Below, in pieces: positions 53,161 to 62,490 of a stretch of DNA of 64,000 bases (the first letter of the stretch is position 1; every line of letters begins with the position of its first letter). The translations under genes and the position numbers were made by a program. This DNA comes from Anaerolineae bacterium. Lineage in GTDB: Bacteria > Chloroflexota > Anaerolineae > Caldilineales > Caldilineaceae. The stretch lies in the NCBI GenBank assembly GCA_030432295.1, contig JAUIHI010000029.1, positions 1 through 64,000 of the forward strand, read 5' to 3'. Under the pieces are notes generated by a model. It was not told the origin of the DNA, did no database searches, and worked only from the letters and a program-made list of their open reading frames with translations.

Positions 53161-54104
53161 CAGCCCAGACTTTCTCTGCGCCCGCCGAAGAGCATCAATC
53201 GTCGATGGTCTTTCGGCCAGCGCCGGACCGTAGCCGCTGGGAAGGACTGGCGGTAGCCAGTTGGGTGCTGATTATCGATCTGGCCTTGGCGTTTTGGCTC
53301 CTGCGCCGGCCTGTGGATGGGATCAGCTTTCTGCTGCTCTTCGCCGTTCTGCTCAGCCTGCCCTTTCTCTTCCATCTGCTCTATCGCATTTGGGGCGCGT
53401 TTTCCCTGGAGTATTGGGTGGACCGCAACGCTGTGCGCATCCGCTGGGCCGCGGAGAGTGTGGTGGTTCCGCTGCCCGCCATCCGGCAAATTCTCCGGGA
53501 CGGGGCGCCGCCGGTTCCCCGCTCGGCCCGCTACTGGCCTGCTGCTTTTGTGCGCCCGCTCTCGCGTCCAATGCCCAGCAACAGCCGGGAGCGTTGGGCG
53601 CTGTACGCTTCCCGTCCGCCGGGAGAGTCCCTGTGGCTGGAAACCGACGATGCGCTCTTTGCGATTTCGCCAGCGCAGCCCGACGATTTTCTGGCCGCGT
53701 TGCAAGAGCACCATCAGCTTGGCCCCTCCCATTCCCTGGCCCTGGGCAGCGAACGGACTGGACTCCACGCAATTGGGTTTCTGGACGATCGGTTGGGCCG
53801 TCGCTTGCTGCTGGCCGGGTTGCTGGGCGCGTTGGCACTCTTTGGGGTGCTCTTTTTCGCCTACCCGGGCCTGCCAGATCTGCTGATTTTTCACTACGAC
53901 GCCGCGGGTCTGCCCGACAGCATCCGGCCCAAAGGTGCGCTCTTTTTGTTGCCTGCCATCGGACTGGTCGCTTTTCTGGCGAACAGTCTGGCCGGTCTTT
54001 GGCTGGTCTACCGGCGGCAGTTGACCGGTGCCTATCTGCTCTGGGGGAGTACACTTGCCGTCCAACTTCTTTCTTTGCTCGCTCTTTTTAGTCTGATAAG
54101 GTAG
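53157..54104 (+). CDS. Membrane protein with PH-like domain
   Basis: 315 residues. Two N-terminal helices (about 33-80), a soluble central part (about 85-200; YWVDRNAVRIRWAAESVVVPL resembles a bacterial PH fold) and four C-terminal hydrophobic segments (about 215-315). Function unknown. Its ATG overlaps the surE stop, and a glycosyltransferase follows within six bases. Confidence 0.7.
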   Translation: MTAQTFSAPAEEHQSSMVFRPAPDRSRWEGLAVASWVLIIDLALAFWLLRRPVDGISFLLLFAVLLSLPFLFHLLYRIWGAFSLEYWVDRNAVRIRWAAESVVVPLPAIRQILRDGAPPVPRSARYWPAAFVRPLSRPMPSNSRERWALYASRPPGESLWLETDDALFAISPAQPDDFLAALQEHHQLGPSHSLALGSERTGLHAIGFLDDRLGRRLLLAGLLGALALFGVLFFAYPGLPDLLIFHYDAAGLPDSIRPKGALFLLPAIGLVAFLANSLAGLWLVYRRQLTGAYLLWGSTLAVQLLSLLALFSLIR

Positions 54105-54110
54105 CCAATC

Positions 54111-54890
54111 GTGCCACAGCCCTTTCTGACGATTGTGATTCCGGCCTATAACGAAGAAAAACGCTTGCCGGGTTCGCTGGAAAAAATCGGTAAATTTCTG
54201 CGCAAACAGTCCTATTCTTCTGAAGTTCTGGTGGTGGAGAATGGCTCGACCGATGGAACCAGTGATGTGGTGCGGGCTTTTGCCCAGGGTGTAACCGGGG
54301 ACGACCCCTTTAGTGTCCAATTGTTGCACAGTGATCAGGGCAAGGGGGCGGCTGTCAAAACGGGGATGCTGGTGGGCAAAGGTGCGCATCTCTTTATCTG
54401 CGATGCTGACCTCTCGATGCCAATCGAAGAAGTGAATAAATTCCTGCCGCCTAATCTGCCCGCGGGTTCTTTTGATGTGGCGATTGCCAGCCGGGAGATT
54501 GCCGGGGCTGTGCGCTACAACGAACCGGGCTATCGCCACCTGATGGGCCGGGTCTTCAATCTGATCGTGCGCACGCTGATTATTCCGGGGATTGAAGATA
54601 CCCAATGCGGCTTCAAACTCTTCACCCAGGCCGCGGCCCAGGACATCTTCCCCTATCAGACCATCAGCGGCTGGGGCTTCGATCCGGAGGTGCTCTACAT
54701 TGCCAATTCGCGCAGACTGCGGGTGGTGGAAGTGCCCATCAATTGGTACTATATGGCCGACAGCCGGGTGAGTCCTGTGCGGGATACGATCAAAATGTTT
54801 CGCGAGGTCTTGCGGGTGCGGCGCAATGGCCGACGGGGAATGTATAAGAAGACGGATACGGCGGTGGGGGGAGCAGGTATTAGCGATTAG
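54111..54890 (+). CDS. Family 2 glycosyltransferase (dolichyl-phosphate-glucose type)
   Basis: 259 residues. IVIPAYNEEKRLPGSL, ENGSTDGTSD and the CDADLSMP metal site are typical of ALG5-like enzymes that charge a polyprenyl phosphate with glucose. TQCGFKLF and GWGFDPEVLYIA support this. GTG at 54111 has AAGG nine bases before. No C-terminal membrane helices. Last gene of the surE operon. Confidence 0.88.
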   Translation: MPQPFLTIVIPAYNEEKRLPGSLEKIGKFLRKQSYSSEVLVVENGSTDGTSDVVRAFAQGVTGDDPFSVQLLHSDQGKGAAVKTGMLVGKGAHLFICDADLSMPIEEVNKFLPPNLPAGSFDVAIASREIAGAVRYNEPGYRHLMGRVFNLIVRTLIIPGIEDTQCGFKLFTQAAAQDIFPYQTISGWGFDPEVLYIANSRRLRVVEVPINWYYMADSRVSPVRDTIKMFREVLRVRRNGRRGMYKKTDTAVGGAGISD

Positions 54891-54892
54891 AG

Positions 54893-54929
54893 ATTGGGTA
54901 GGGACGGGCAATCGACGTCCCTACCCAAT
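54893..54929. terminator. Hairpin between convergent genes
   Basis: attgggtagggacg (54893-54906) pairs perfectly with 54916-54929. It lies between the glycosyltransferase and the flavin reductase ends. Confidence 0.65.
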
Positions 54930-54932
54930 CCC

Positions 54933-55409
54933 TCATAACCTCTCATACCGCCCCTGAAAATAGAGCAGCGGCTCTCCATCCCACCACTTCACATATTCCA
55001 CCTGGCCGATGTAGAGGGTGTGATCCCCGGCGATGTGGGCATCGGTGACGGTGACGATCAGATGGGCCAGGCTCTCGGCCAGCAGGGGGATGCCATCCAC
55101 TTCGACAAATTCGGGCTGGAAGTCCGGCGCACCGAAGCCCGCGAAATGCTGGCTGTATGCCTCCTGGGACGCGGTCAGCACACTCACCCCATAACGCCCA
55201 CTCTGCTGTAGATAGCCGTGCATATGTGCTTTGTTGGCGACCGAAACCAGCACCAGCGGCGGCTCCAACGAGACGGAAACAAAGGCGTTGGCGGTCATGC
55301 CGTGGGTTTCACCGTCAACGACTGTTGTCACGACGGTGATGCCGCTGGCAAAACGGCCCAGCGCATTGCGGAATTCCCGGGAGTTAAAGGGGGCTTCGGA
55401 TTGGCTCAC
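54933..55409 (-). CDS. Flavin reductase family protein
   Basis: 158 residues. FASGITVVTT near 17-26, the FMN-binding AFVSVSLEPPLVLVSV and GDHTLYIGQVE match the flavin reductase (HpaC/DIM6-NTAB) family, which supplies reduced flavin to monooxygenases. GTG at 55409 is preferred, with AGGAGAG just upstream. Confidence 0.9.
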   Translation of the reverse strand: MSQSEAPFNSREFRNALGRFASGITVVTTVVDGETHGMTANAFVSVSLEPPLVLVSVANKAHMHGYLQQSGRYGVSVLTASQEAYSQHFAGFGAPDFQPEFVEVDGIPLLAESLAHLIVTVTDAHIAGDHTLYIGQVEYVKWWDGEPLLYFQGRYERL

Positions 55410-55508
55410 AACTCTCTCCTGTTGAGAATGGATTAGGATAGGCGGATGTGATCCTATCCTAGCGGAAGCAGGGCGGGTGGGCAAATTTTCTTTACTGTTT
55501 CTGCTCTG

Positions 55509-56192
55509 TCAAACTGCTGGGCGAGATTGGGTTGCCAGCCCGATCTGCACACTGTTCGCCACGTAGTGGGCCACCAGTGGCGCAACCAGACTGCCCGTTG
55601 TCATAAAAAGCAGGCCGAAGATTACCCCGGCCAACCCCCCGCCTGCCATTCCCCATACGCCCTGAGGGCTGTGCACCAGACCGAAGACGACACCGCCGCC
55701 CAGCACCAACGCCAGGGGTGCTATCCACGGGGAGAGTCCGCCAATCAGCAGGCTGCGGAAGAGTAACTCCTCCACCAGCACTGCGGGGAGAAAGGCCAGC
55801 AGCACCAGCCAGAACTCCCGTCGATTGGTGGGCAGAAGAATCTCCAGAACCGATGGCGAATAGAAACGTCCGCCACCCAATTTCAACAGCAGCTGGGTGG
55901 CAGTGTAGAAACCGAAGGCCAGCACCAGCCCGATGGCCAGGCCAAGCAGCGCATCGGTTTGCCAATTGGCCCACTGCCAGCCCAGCGCCGACGGCTTTAC
56001 CCCGCTCAGCAGACCCAGCCCAATGCAGACGAAGACCAGCAGAACCCGCAGCGCGTTTTCCTGGGGCAACAGGAGCAGATTGCGCTCTGGTCGCCAGGTG
56101 CGCAACAGCCGGGCCGTGGCGAATGTGCCATAACCGATAAAACCGGTGAGGGCCAGGGTGAAGAGGAGGAAAAAAGCGTAGCGAATGGTCAT
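55509..56192 (-). CDS. CPBP-family intramembrane protease
   Basis: 227 residues with about six helices. Motif 1 is Glu141-Glu142...Arg146 (VEELLFRS), motif 2 FGLVH with His174, motif 3 His209...Asn213 (AHYVAN), all of the CAAX-protease/bacteriocin-processing family. Substrate unknown. ATG at 56192 lies six bases after TGCTATACT on the minus strand and has no ribosome site, so the mRNA may be leaderless. The long open frame upstream is repeat DNA and is not counted. Confidence 0.88.
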   Translation of the reverse strand: MTIRYAFFLLFTLALTGFIGYGTFATARLLRTWRPERNLLLLPQENALRVLLVFVCIGLGLLSGVKPSALGWQWANWQTDALLGLAIGLVLAFGFYTATQLLLKLGGGRFYSPSVLEILLPTNRREFWLVLLAFLPAVLVEELLFRSLLIGGLSPWIAPLALVLGGGVVFGLVHSPQGVWGMAGGGLAGVIFGLLFMTTGSLVAPLVAHYVANSVQIGLATQSRPAV

Positions 56193-56198
56193 AGGGGA

Positions 56199-56207
56199 AG
56201 TATAGCA
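56199..56207 (-). promoter_or_regulatory. Extended -10 of the CPBP gene
   Basis: TGCTATACT on the minus strand ends six bases before the ATG, predicting a transcript starting at or near the A of ATG. Confidence 0.45.
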
Positions 56208-56315
56208 TATGGGCGCAGGGACTGGGGATTGGGGACTGGAGACTGGGCTTGCCCGCTCCCCAATTCCCAATCCCCCCAAATTGCCTACAATCTGGGAGAC
56301 TGGTATACTATTCAG

Positions 56316-56373
56316 GAATTTGAAGGGGCTTCGGTCTCTTCCTGGCGGAGACAATGGCGTCTCCGCCTTTTTT
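56316..56373 (+). ncRNA. Candidate small RNA with own promoter and terminator
   Basis: TTGCCT (56281-56286) and TGGTATACT (56301-56309) give a promoter with a 17-bp spacer and extended -10. About 58 bases follow: hairpin 1, gaaggggc-TTCG-gtctcttc (56322-56341, with G-U pairs and a UUCG tetraloop), then hairpin 2, ggcggagac (56344-56352) with gtctccgcc (56359-56367) and six T (56368-56373), a classic terminator. No reading frame or adjacent gene uses this signal pair. Boundaries are inferred. Confidence 0.45.
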
Positions 56374-56486
56374 GTGCCCCGGTTTTCGACCAGCCCTGCC
56401 TCCACAGGGTATAATAGACTGGATTTTATCTGATCTTTGAACCACGAAGACACAAAGACACGAAGAAAAGCAAGACAGGATAGTTG

Positions 56487-56518
56487 GAAGTTCGACTTTT
56501 TCCGAAAAGTCGAACTTC
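56487..56518. repeat. Palindromic repeat, gaagttcgactttt family
   Basis: gaagttcgactttt (56487-56500) pairs perfectly with 56505-56518. It is nested between ccacgaagacacaaagacac (56440) and gccttagtgcctttgtgg-like text (56565-56586), the arms of another repeat. Confidence 0.9.
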
Positions 56519-56612
56519 TGGACACCAGAGATTTTGTTGGCAGAGCAATAGGGCTTTTTTCTTAGTGGCTTAGTGCCTTTGTGGTTAAATCCGCCACGAA
56601 GGAGTGTCCGAA

Positions 56613-57833
56613 ATGATCGCCCCGACCGCTTTTCTGTTCAACGAAGAACACGAGATGGTGCGCAAGATGGCCTATGACTTCACCCGCAAGGAAGTCCTGC
56701 CCATCATCAAAGAGCACGACCGTGCCCACACTTTTCCCAAACAACTGCTGCCCAAACTGGCAAACCTCGGCTTTCTCGGCGTCTGCCTGCCCGTGCGCTA
56801 CGGCGGCGCGGGCATGGACTACATCTCTCTGGGCATCGTCTCCGAAGCCCTGGAATACGGCGATTCCTCCGTGCGCGAGACGATTGCCGTCCATCTGGCC
56901 CTGCACAGTCTGCCCATCTTCCAATGGGGCACAGAGGAGCAGAAGCAGCGCTTCTTGCCCGGTCTGGCCTCTGGCGAGCACATCGGCTGCTTTGGCCTGA
57001 CCGAACCGGGCGCGGGTTCCGACGTGGCCGGGATGGCGAGTCGGGCGCGCAAAGATGGCGGTGACTACATTTTGAACGGTGAGAAGATGTGGATCACCCT
57101 TTCTGATGTGGCCGACCGCTTCCTCGTCTTTGCCAAGACCGATCCGGAGCAGGGCAGCCGGGGCATCAGCGCCTTTATTCTGGAGCGGGGCTGGCCGGGG
57201 CTGACCACCGGCACGATTGAGGGCAAAATGGGCGTCCACGCCAGCAACACCGGCTGGATCGCTATGCAGGACGTGCGCGTGCCTGTTTCCCACCTTCTGG
57301 GCGAGGAGGGCGAAGGCTTCAAAATCGCTATGAGCTGTCTGGACAACGCCCGTTACGGCGTGGCCGCGGGCGCGGTCGGCATCATCCGCGCCTGTCTGGA
57401 CGAGTCGGTCAAATACTCCTTTGAGCGCAAGACCTTTGGCAAACCCATCGCCGAGTATCAGCTCATCCAGCAGATGATCGCCCGGATGCAGCAGAACCTG
57501 GACGCGGGCGAGTTGCTGGTCTGGAAGGCGGGAATGCTCAAAAACCAGGGCGTGCGCAACACCCGGGAGACGAGTATGGCCAAATGGTTCTGCACAGATG
57601 CCGCCCGCCAGGCCGCCGACGACGCGGTGCAGATTCACGGTGCGTATGGCTATTCCGACGAGTACAATGTGGAGCGTCACCTGCGCAACACCAAAAGCGC
57701 GGTCATTTACGAAGGCACTTCCCAGATTCACACGCTGCTTCAGGCCTCCTACGTCCTGGGCTGGCGGGAAGACAAAGCGCTGCGCTGCCCCATGCCCGCC
57801 TACGACGCGGACGCCTGGACAGCCGAGGAGTAG
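56613..57833 (+). CDS. Acyl-CoA dehydrogenase
   Basis: 406 residues, full length. FAD-binding [14 protein letters not shown] and WITLSD, and the catalytic Glu in [10 protein letters not shown] near the C-terminus, place it in the short/branched or glutaryl-like acyl-CoA dehydrogenases. It takes two hydrogens from an acyl-CoA and passes electrons to ETF, whose two genes follow. ATG at 56613 has GAAGGAG; a GTG at 56604 overlaps that site. Confidence 0.94.
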   Translation: MIAPTAFLFNEEHEMVRKMAYDFTRKEVLPIIKEHDRAHTFPKQLLPKLANLGFLGVCLPVRYGGAGMDYISLGIVSEALEYGDSSVRETIAVHLALHSLPIFQWGTEEQKQRFLPGLASGEHIGCFGLTEPGAGSDVAGMASRARKDGGDYILNGEKMWITLSDVADRFLVFAKTDPEQGSRGISAFILERGWPGLTTGTIEGKMGVHASNTGWIAMQDVRVPVSHLLGEEGEGFKIAMSCLDNARYGVAAGAVGIIRACLDESVKYSFERKTFGKPIAEYQLIQQMIARMQQNLDAGELLVWKAGMLKNQGVRNTRETSMAKWFCTDAARQAADDAVQIHGAYGYSDEYNVERHLRNTKSAVIYEGTSQIHTLLQASYVLGWREDKALRCPMPAYDADAWTAEE

Positions 57834-57854
57834 TTGATTAGTTCACTGGTTCAC

Positions 57855-57907
57855 TGGTTTATTAGTTGATTGGGATGCTCTGTCGCTCCCAATCAACTAA
57901 TAAACCA
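57855..57907. repeat. tggtttattagttgattggga palindrome
   Basis: A 21-base arm starting tggtttattagttgatt (57855-57875) pairs perfectly with 57887-57907. The 326-bp gap up to etfB further holds two copies of the gccactgat-type repeat (57965-58005, 58078-58112) and a gaggcgcagagaa stretch, no gene. Confidence 0.85.
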
Positions 57908-58159
57908 ATAAACTGTTCAACCACCCCGCAACCCTCCCACAATCCCAACCCGCAACAATCGAATCTGCATAAATCTTCACCCATCAGCGTTTATCAGTGT
58001 TCAGCCGTGGCTCCACTGCAAAAGGGGAATTCTCCCGCAGAGGCCCGGAGGCGCAGAGAAATACAGGAGAGACATTCGTCTTTATCCGTGTTGATCAGCG
58101 TTCATCAGTGGCTCCATTGCCCGACACTGGCGCGACCAATTGACTGAGGAGCATTCCCC

Positions 58160-58936
58160 GTGAAAATAGCAGTGCTGATCAAACAGACGCCGGACACCGC
58201 CGAACTGCCGAAAGTCTCGGTGGCCGAGGCCCAGTCCGGCGAAATCAAAGCCACGATGGTCATCAACCCCTGGGACGAGTACGCAGCGGAAGAGGCCATC
58301 GACCTTTGCGACCGTTTCGACGGTGATTCCGTCGCTGTCTCTCTGGGCAAGGACGGCGAAATCGACGCGCTCAAACACGCGCTGGCCATGGGCGTGGGTG
58401 AGGCCGTGTTGGTGGATGAGAGTCTGGTGGCCGGTGGCGACGAGTGGGCCACCGCTTCTGCTCTGGCTGAAGCTGTCAAGGCCCAGGGCGATGTGGAGAT
58501 TGTCCTGGCGGGCAAAATGTCTGTGGACGGCAACAGCGGCGTCGTCTTCGCCGGGGTGGCCTGCAAGCTGGGCTGGGACCTGCTGGTCAATGTGACCAAA
58601 ATTGTGGATGTGTCCAACGGAAAAGTGACCGTCGAGCAGGTCTTTGAGGGCGGCCAGGAGACAGTTGAAGTCCCCCTGCCCGTCGTTATCAGCGTGGCCA
58701 AAGAGATCAACGACCCCCGCTATCCCAGTTTTATGGGCATTCGCAAGGCGGGCCGGGCCAAAATTCCGACACTGGGCGCGGGCGATCTGAACGTTCCCGC
58801 CAGCCAGACGGTGGCCTGGGGTAATCTGCGCAAACCCGAAGAGCGCAAGAGTGCGGTGCAGATTCTCGACGGCGCGACAGTGCAGGAAAAAGCGGCCCAA
58901 CTGGTGGACGCACTGCTGGCGGAAAAAGTTATTTGA
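58160..58936 (+). CDS. etfB: Electron transfer flavoprotein beta subunit
   Basis: 258 residues. KIAVLIKQTPDTAE, WDEYAAEEAIDL and the GVACKLGW region are typical EtfB. With EtfA it carries electrons from acyl-CoA dehydrogenases to the quinone pool. GTG at 58160 after GAGGA. Confidence 0.95.
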   Translation: MKIAVLIKQTPDTAELPKVSVAEAQSGEIKATMVINPWDEYAAEEAIDLCDRFDGDSVAVSLGKDGEIDALKHALAMGVGEAVLVDESLVAGGDEWATASALAEAVKAQGDVEIVLAGKMSVDGNSGVVFAGVACKLGWDLLVNVTKIVDVSNGKVTVEQVFEGGQETVEVPLPVVISVAKEINDPRYPSFMGIRKAGRAKIPTLGAGDLNVPASQTVAWGNLRKPEERKSAVQILDGATVQEKAAQLVDALLAEKVI

Positions 58937-58960
58937 TATTGGGTATTGGATATTTCGTAG

Positions 58961-59107
58961 TGAGCGCTGATTGAGTAGCCGTCAGAATCCTTCGGATTCT
59001 GCGTCTTTGAGGCGTATCGAAATCAGGCGAACGGTGAAATGTCTGAGTTTTCCACCCGCTTAGTTTCGATACTGCTGGCAACAGCCCCAGCCTACTCAAC
59101 CGGCGCT
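58961..59107. repeat. Second copy of the gttgagtagcc element
   Basis: Arms tgagcgctgattgagtagcc and cctactcaaccggcgct, inner cgtatcgaaatcaggcg. Against the copy at 27541 it has an additional small hairpin, cagaatcc-ttc-ggattctg (58983-59001). A half copy of gatattgggtattggatatt precedes it at 58934. It fills the gap between etfB and etfA. Confidence 0.9.
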
Positions 59108-59148
59108 GTCCATATACCCAACTACCCACATCGAAGGAGTCGTTTCGT

Positions 59149-60129
59149 ATGACCATTCTTGTATGGATCGAACAGAACAACGGCGCAGCCGTTTCCAGTT
59201 GTTGGGAAGTATTGGGGAAGGCCAACGCATTGGCCGCAGAGATGGGAACCAGCGCCGCGGCCCTCGTCATCGGCGATGATGTGGGCGCTATCGCCCAGGA
59301 AGCCCTCGGCTATGGCGCGGCCACCGTCTACACAGCGTCCAGCCCGGTTCTGGCCCAGTATCGACTGCAACCCTATGCAGCCCTGGTTGAGCAGGCGGTG
59401 GACGCAGCCGGAGCCAGCGTGTTTTTGACCAACGCCACTCTGCGCGGCGGGACATTGGCCGCCACTATCGCTTGTAGCCGGGGCGGCGGAATGGCTGCCA
59501 ACGTCAGCGATCTCTGGGTGGGGGGGGGCAAACTGGCCGCCACCCGGGCCGTCTACTCCGGCAATATCCTGGCCGACATTACATTTGAAAGTGAACTGGC
59601 CGTCGCCAGCATCCGGCCCCGCTCCTTCCCCATGCCCGAAGCGGGCGCAGGGAATGGCAGTGTGCAAGCCTTGCCCGTTGCCATCGACGAAGCCGACGTC
59701 CGGGAGAAGATCACCGACTTCCGGGCTGCGGACACAAGCGAAGTCAGCCTGACCGACGCCAAGATTATCGTCTCCGGTGGCCGAGGCGTGGCCGCGGATC
59801 CGGAAAAAGGTTTTGCTCTGGTGGGCGAACTGGCAGATGTGCTGGGTGCGGCTATGGGCGCCAGCCGGGCCGCAGTGGACGCTGGCTACATCCCCTACAA
59901 GCACCAGGTGGGGCAGACGGGCAAGACGGTCAAGCCCGATCTTTACATCGCCGCGGGTATCTCCGGGGCCATCCAACACCTGGCCGGGATGGGCAACAGC
60001 AAAGTCATCGTCGCCATCAACACCGACCGGGACGCGCCCATCTTCGGCAAAGCCAGCTTCGGCATTGTGGACGATCTCTTCACTGTCCTGCCCGCGCTGA
60101 CCGAGGAGTTCAAGAAGCGGCTGGGGTAG
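59149..60129 (+). CDS. etfA: Electron transfer flavoprotein alpha subunit
   Basis: 326 residues. The C-terminal FAD domain has [32 protein letters not shown] and [10 protein letters not shown], all hallmark EtfA segments. It forms the heterodimer with EtfB encoded upstream. AAGGAG precedes ATG at 59149. Confidence 0.96.
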   Translation: MTILVWIEQNNGAAVSSCWEVLGKANALAAEMGTSAAALVIGDDVGAIAQEALGYGAATVYTASSPVLAQYRLQPYAALVEQAVDAAGASVFLTNATLRGGTLAATIACSRGGGMAANVSDLWVGGGKLAATRAVYSGNILADITFESELAVASIRPRSFPMPEAGAGNGSVQALPVAIDEADVREKITDFRAADTSEVSLTDAKIIVSGGRGVAADPEKGFALVGELADVLGAAMGASRAAVDAGYIPYKHQVGQTGKTVKPDLYIAAGISGAIQHLAGMGNSKVIVAINTDRDAPIFGKASFGIVDDLFTVLPALTEEFKKRLG

Positions 60130-60157
60130 GAAAACGGACGGCAGACCGCGGACGACG

Positions 60158-60203
60158 GACGAACGAAGGGGACGTAGCAGACGCTGCGTCCCCTTCGTTC
60201 GTC
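60158..60203. terminator. Bidirectional hairpin after etfA
   Basis: gacgaacgaaggggacg (60158-60174) pairs perfectly over 17 bp with 60187-60203. It is preceded by a gacggcagaccgcggacgac half repeat. The next gene is convergent. Confidence 0.7.
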
Positions 60204-60212
60204 TTGAGGCGG

Positions 60213-61223
60213 TTATTCCCAGGGCAGCGCTACCCCCAGCCGTTCACAGGCATCCCTGGCCGCGGCCTGCTCCATCTCGCCGTAGCGCACCCCGTTCTGG
60301 CGATGCTGAGCCATCCGCTCTTCCTCGATCGCACCGGGCAGGAGGGAGCGGGTTGTGCCGGGCATGGGCGTGTAGGTCTCGCCGATGTCCCGCGTCATGC
60401 GGTCGGTCTCAGCCCGGAAGACGGCTTCGGGCACGACTGCATCGATGTGGATCGCCAGCACCATTCCGCCATTCTTGGCTGTGGGCCAGCGGGTGCGGGT
60501 TTCGTCCGAAAGAGTGAAGCCGGTCAGCCCGCCCCCCATCAGACTGGCCACCGCGCCGTAGCCGATGCTCTTGAAAAAGGCCGCGGGGATCATTGAAAAG
60601 AGGGCCTCGTACTCTGGCCCCCGCTGGTCGTCGGCCAGAATGCAGGTGGCCGCATCCAGCACCACCGGCGGACCGTCCTGGCCGGGCACTGCAAAGCAGA
60701 TGGGCGGGTTGCCGAAGTAGCCCAGATGTGCGTCCGGGTTAGGGCCGCCGCCGTCGTTGCCGTAGCGCCCCTGCTCCCGGTAGCCCTGGACCGAGAATCC
60801 AATGCAGCCCGCCTCCATACAGAGCCGGGCGTAGTGGCCGCCAGAGCCGTAGTGACCGCAGTAGCGCACCAGCCCCATACCCATGCCCACCTCCTTGGCT
60901 TTGGCAATCGCGCCAGCCGTGGCCTGCAACATCGGCGCGTAGCCCAGGCCACCGTCGCCGTCGATGACCACCGCTGTCGGTGTCTCGTGGACTTGGCGAA
61001 TGTTGGGGCGGGGATTCAGTTTGCCGTCGGCCAGCGATTTTGTGTAGCCGTTGACCGCGCGGGTGCCGTGGCTGCGCACCCCGCGCAGGTCCGAGTTGAC
61101 CAGCAGACGGCTGGTGGATGCGGCATCTTCCGGCGTCATACCCACCTTTTCAAAGCAGGCGGTGGCGTAGGCAAGCAGGCGATCCTCTGTGACGAGGACA
61201 AAATTCTCAGGCGGGTTGTTCAT
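60213..61223 (-). CDS. Ldh-family oxidoreductase
   Basis: 336 residues of the malate/L-lactate/ureidoglycolate dehydrogenase family (not related to classical LDH). SDLRGVRSHGT and the conserved GHYGSGGHY motif are visible. It reduces a 2-oxo acid or oxidises a 2-hydroxy acid with NAD(P). ATG at 61223 with AAGGAAA before it. A diverged paralogue lies upstream by 71 bp in the same direction, probably co-transcribed. Confidence 0.88.
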   Translation of the reverse strand: MNNPPENFVLVTEDRLLAYATACFEKVGMTPEDAASTSRLLVNSDLRGVRSHGTRAVNGYTKSLADGKLNPRPNIRQVHETPTAVVIDGDGGLGYAPMLQATAGAIAKAKEVGMGMGLVRYCGHYGSGGHYARLCMEAGCIGFSVQGYREQGRYGNDGGGPNPDAHLGYFGNPPICFAVPGQDGPPVVLDAATCILADDQRGPEYEALFSMIPAAFFKSIGYGAVASLMGGGLTGFTLSDETRTRWPTAKNGGMVLAIHIDAVVPEAVFRAETDRMTRDIGETYTPMPGTTRSLLPGAIEEERMAQHRQNGVRYGEMEQAAARDACERLGVALPWE

Positions 61224-61294
61224 GCGAGCTTTTCCTTTTGGATGGGGGAAGAGAATGGATGTTGTGCAGATGGTTGAGTCTGGTTAAATGTACT

Positions 61295-62374
61295 TCAAAT
61301 GTACTTCTCCACACCCAGACGCAGCGCTGTGGCAACAATCGCTTCGTACTGGGGCGGGTGGATGGGAATGCCCCGTTCCCGGCGAATAGCAGCAGTTTCA
61401 AATTCCGGGTCTCCGGCCACCTGCACGCCGTTTGTGCCCGGAGCGGCTGGCGTCTCGTGCAGGGTGCGGATCATCTCGTCCATTTGGGCTTTGAATTCGG
61501 CCACCGGGCGGAAGTGGGCGATGTCTACAGCCATCGTCCAACTCATATTTTCGCCTGCCTGTAGCTGCGCGCCAAAGCCCCCGCCGGAGAGCACCCCGCA
61601 CAGAATGTCCACCATCACCGCCAACCCATAGCCTTTGTGGCCGCCACCCTCGTGGGTGTTGCCCAAAGGTGTCATCGTCCAGGCATCGCTGCGACTGGCG
61701 GGCGGCTCGGTGATGGCTTCCCCATCGGCTGTAACAGCCCAGCCCGGCGGAATGGGGACGCCCAATCGCTGGGCCAGGTTAATCTTGCCGTTGGCAACGG
61801 TCGTCGTCGCCATGTCCAGCAGAAAAGGACGCTCCTGACCCGCGGGCGCGGCAAAGGCGATGGGGTTCGTGCCCAGTCTGGCCTTGCGCCCGTTCAATGG
61901 GTGGGCCACAGGCACCGCGTTGGTCATGGCAAAGCCCAGCATATCCTGCTCCGCAGCCATCATTGGGTAGTAGCCTGCCATCCCCACGTGATGACCGTTG
62001 CGGATCGTCACCATCCCCACGCCGTAGGCCCGAGCCTTTTCGATGGACATTTCCATAGCCCGGTGCGCGGCCACAAAGCCCAGCCCGTTGCCACAGTCCA
62101 GCAGGGCCGTCGTCGCCGATTCGCTGACAATCTCCAACTGCTGGGGAATGGTGTAGACCCCATCTTCGATGGCCTTGCAATAGCCGACCACATTGCCGAT
62201 GCCGTGGGTATCCACCCCGTGCAGACTGGCAAAAGTGAGTGCGTCGGCGGTGATGTGGGCGTGCGCTGCTGGCACACCCACCGCCTGGAAAAGGGCGACA
62301 ATCTGGCGGTGGATGTCCGCCGACTGCACCCATACCGCTTCGTCCTCGGGGACCTGCAAGAATGGGAACGACAT
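61295..62374 (-). CDS. Ldh-family oxidoreductase (second paralogue)
   Basis: 359 residues, same family: HGVDTHGIGNV, IRNGHHVGMAGYY, LGTNPIAFAAP and the DMATTTVANGKI cofactor region are closer to the standard malate/sulfolactate type than its neighbour. NAD(P)-dependent 2-hydroxyacid oxidation is likely. AGAGG is before the ATG at 62374. Confidence 0.9.
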   Translation of the reverse strand: MSFPFLQVPEDEAVWVQSADIHRQIVALFQAVGVPAAHAHITADALTFASLHGVDTHGIGNVVGYCKAIEDGVYTIPQQLEIVSESATTALLDCGNGLGFVAAHRAMEMSIEKARAYGVGMVTIRNGHHVGMAGYYPMMAAEQDMLGFAMTNAVPVAHPLNGRKARLGTNPIAFAAPAGQERPFLLDMATTTVANGKINLAQRLGVPIPPGWAVTADGEAITEPPASRSDAWTMTPLGNTHEGGGHKGYGLAVMVDILCGVLSGGGFGAQLQAGENMSWTMAVDIAHFRPVAEFKAQMDEMIRTLHETPAAPGTNGVQVAGDPEFETAAIRRERGIPIHPPQYEAIVATALRLGVEKYI

Positions 62375-62490
62375 TGGCGGCCTCTTTCAGTTAGGGGGGT
62401 GAGCCACGGATGAACACTGATAAACGCAGATAAAAATAGATTCAACTTCTGAATTTTTGTACTGATCAACAGGATGATGAAAAGGCTATT

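Noticed and set aside
53103-54911. Long minus-strand reading frame of 602 codons
   Set aside because: Antisense to the PH-domain and glycosyltransferase genes; no recognisable protein features.
56193-56525. N-terminal extension of the CPBP gene
   Set aside because: It translates repeat DNA and the candidate small RNA region in reverse; a promoter lies directly before the ATG at 56192.
57834-58159. Small gene between acyl-CoA dehydrogenase and etfB
   Set aside because: The gap consists of repeat arms; the short frames there have no ribosome site or conserved content.
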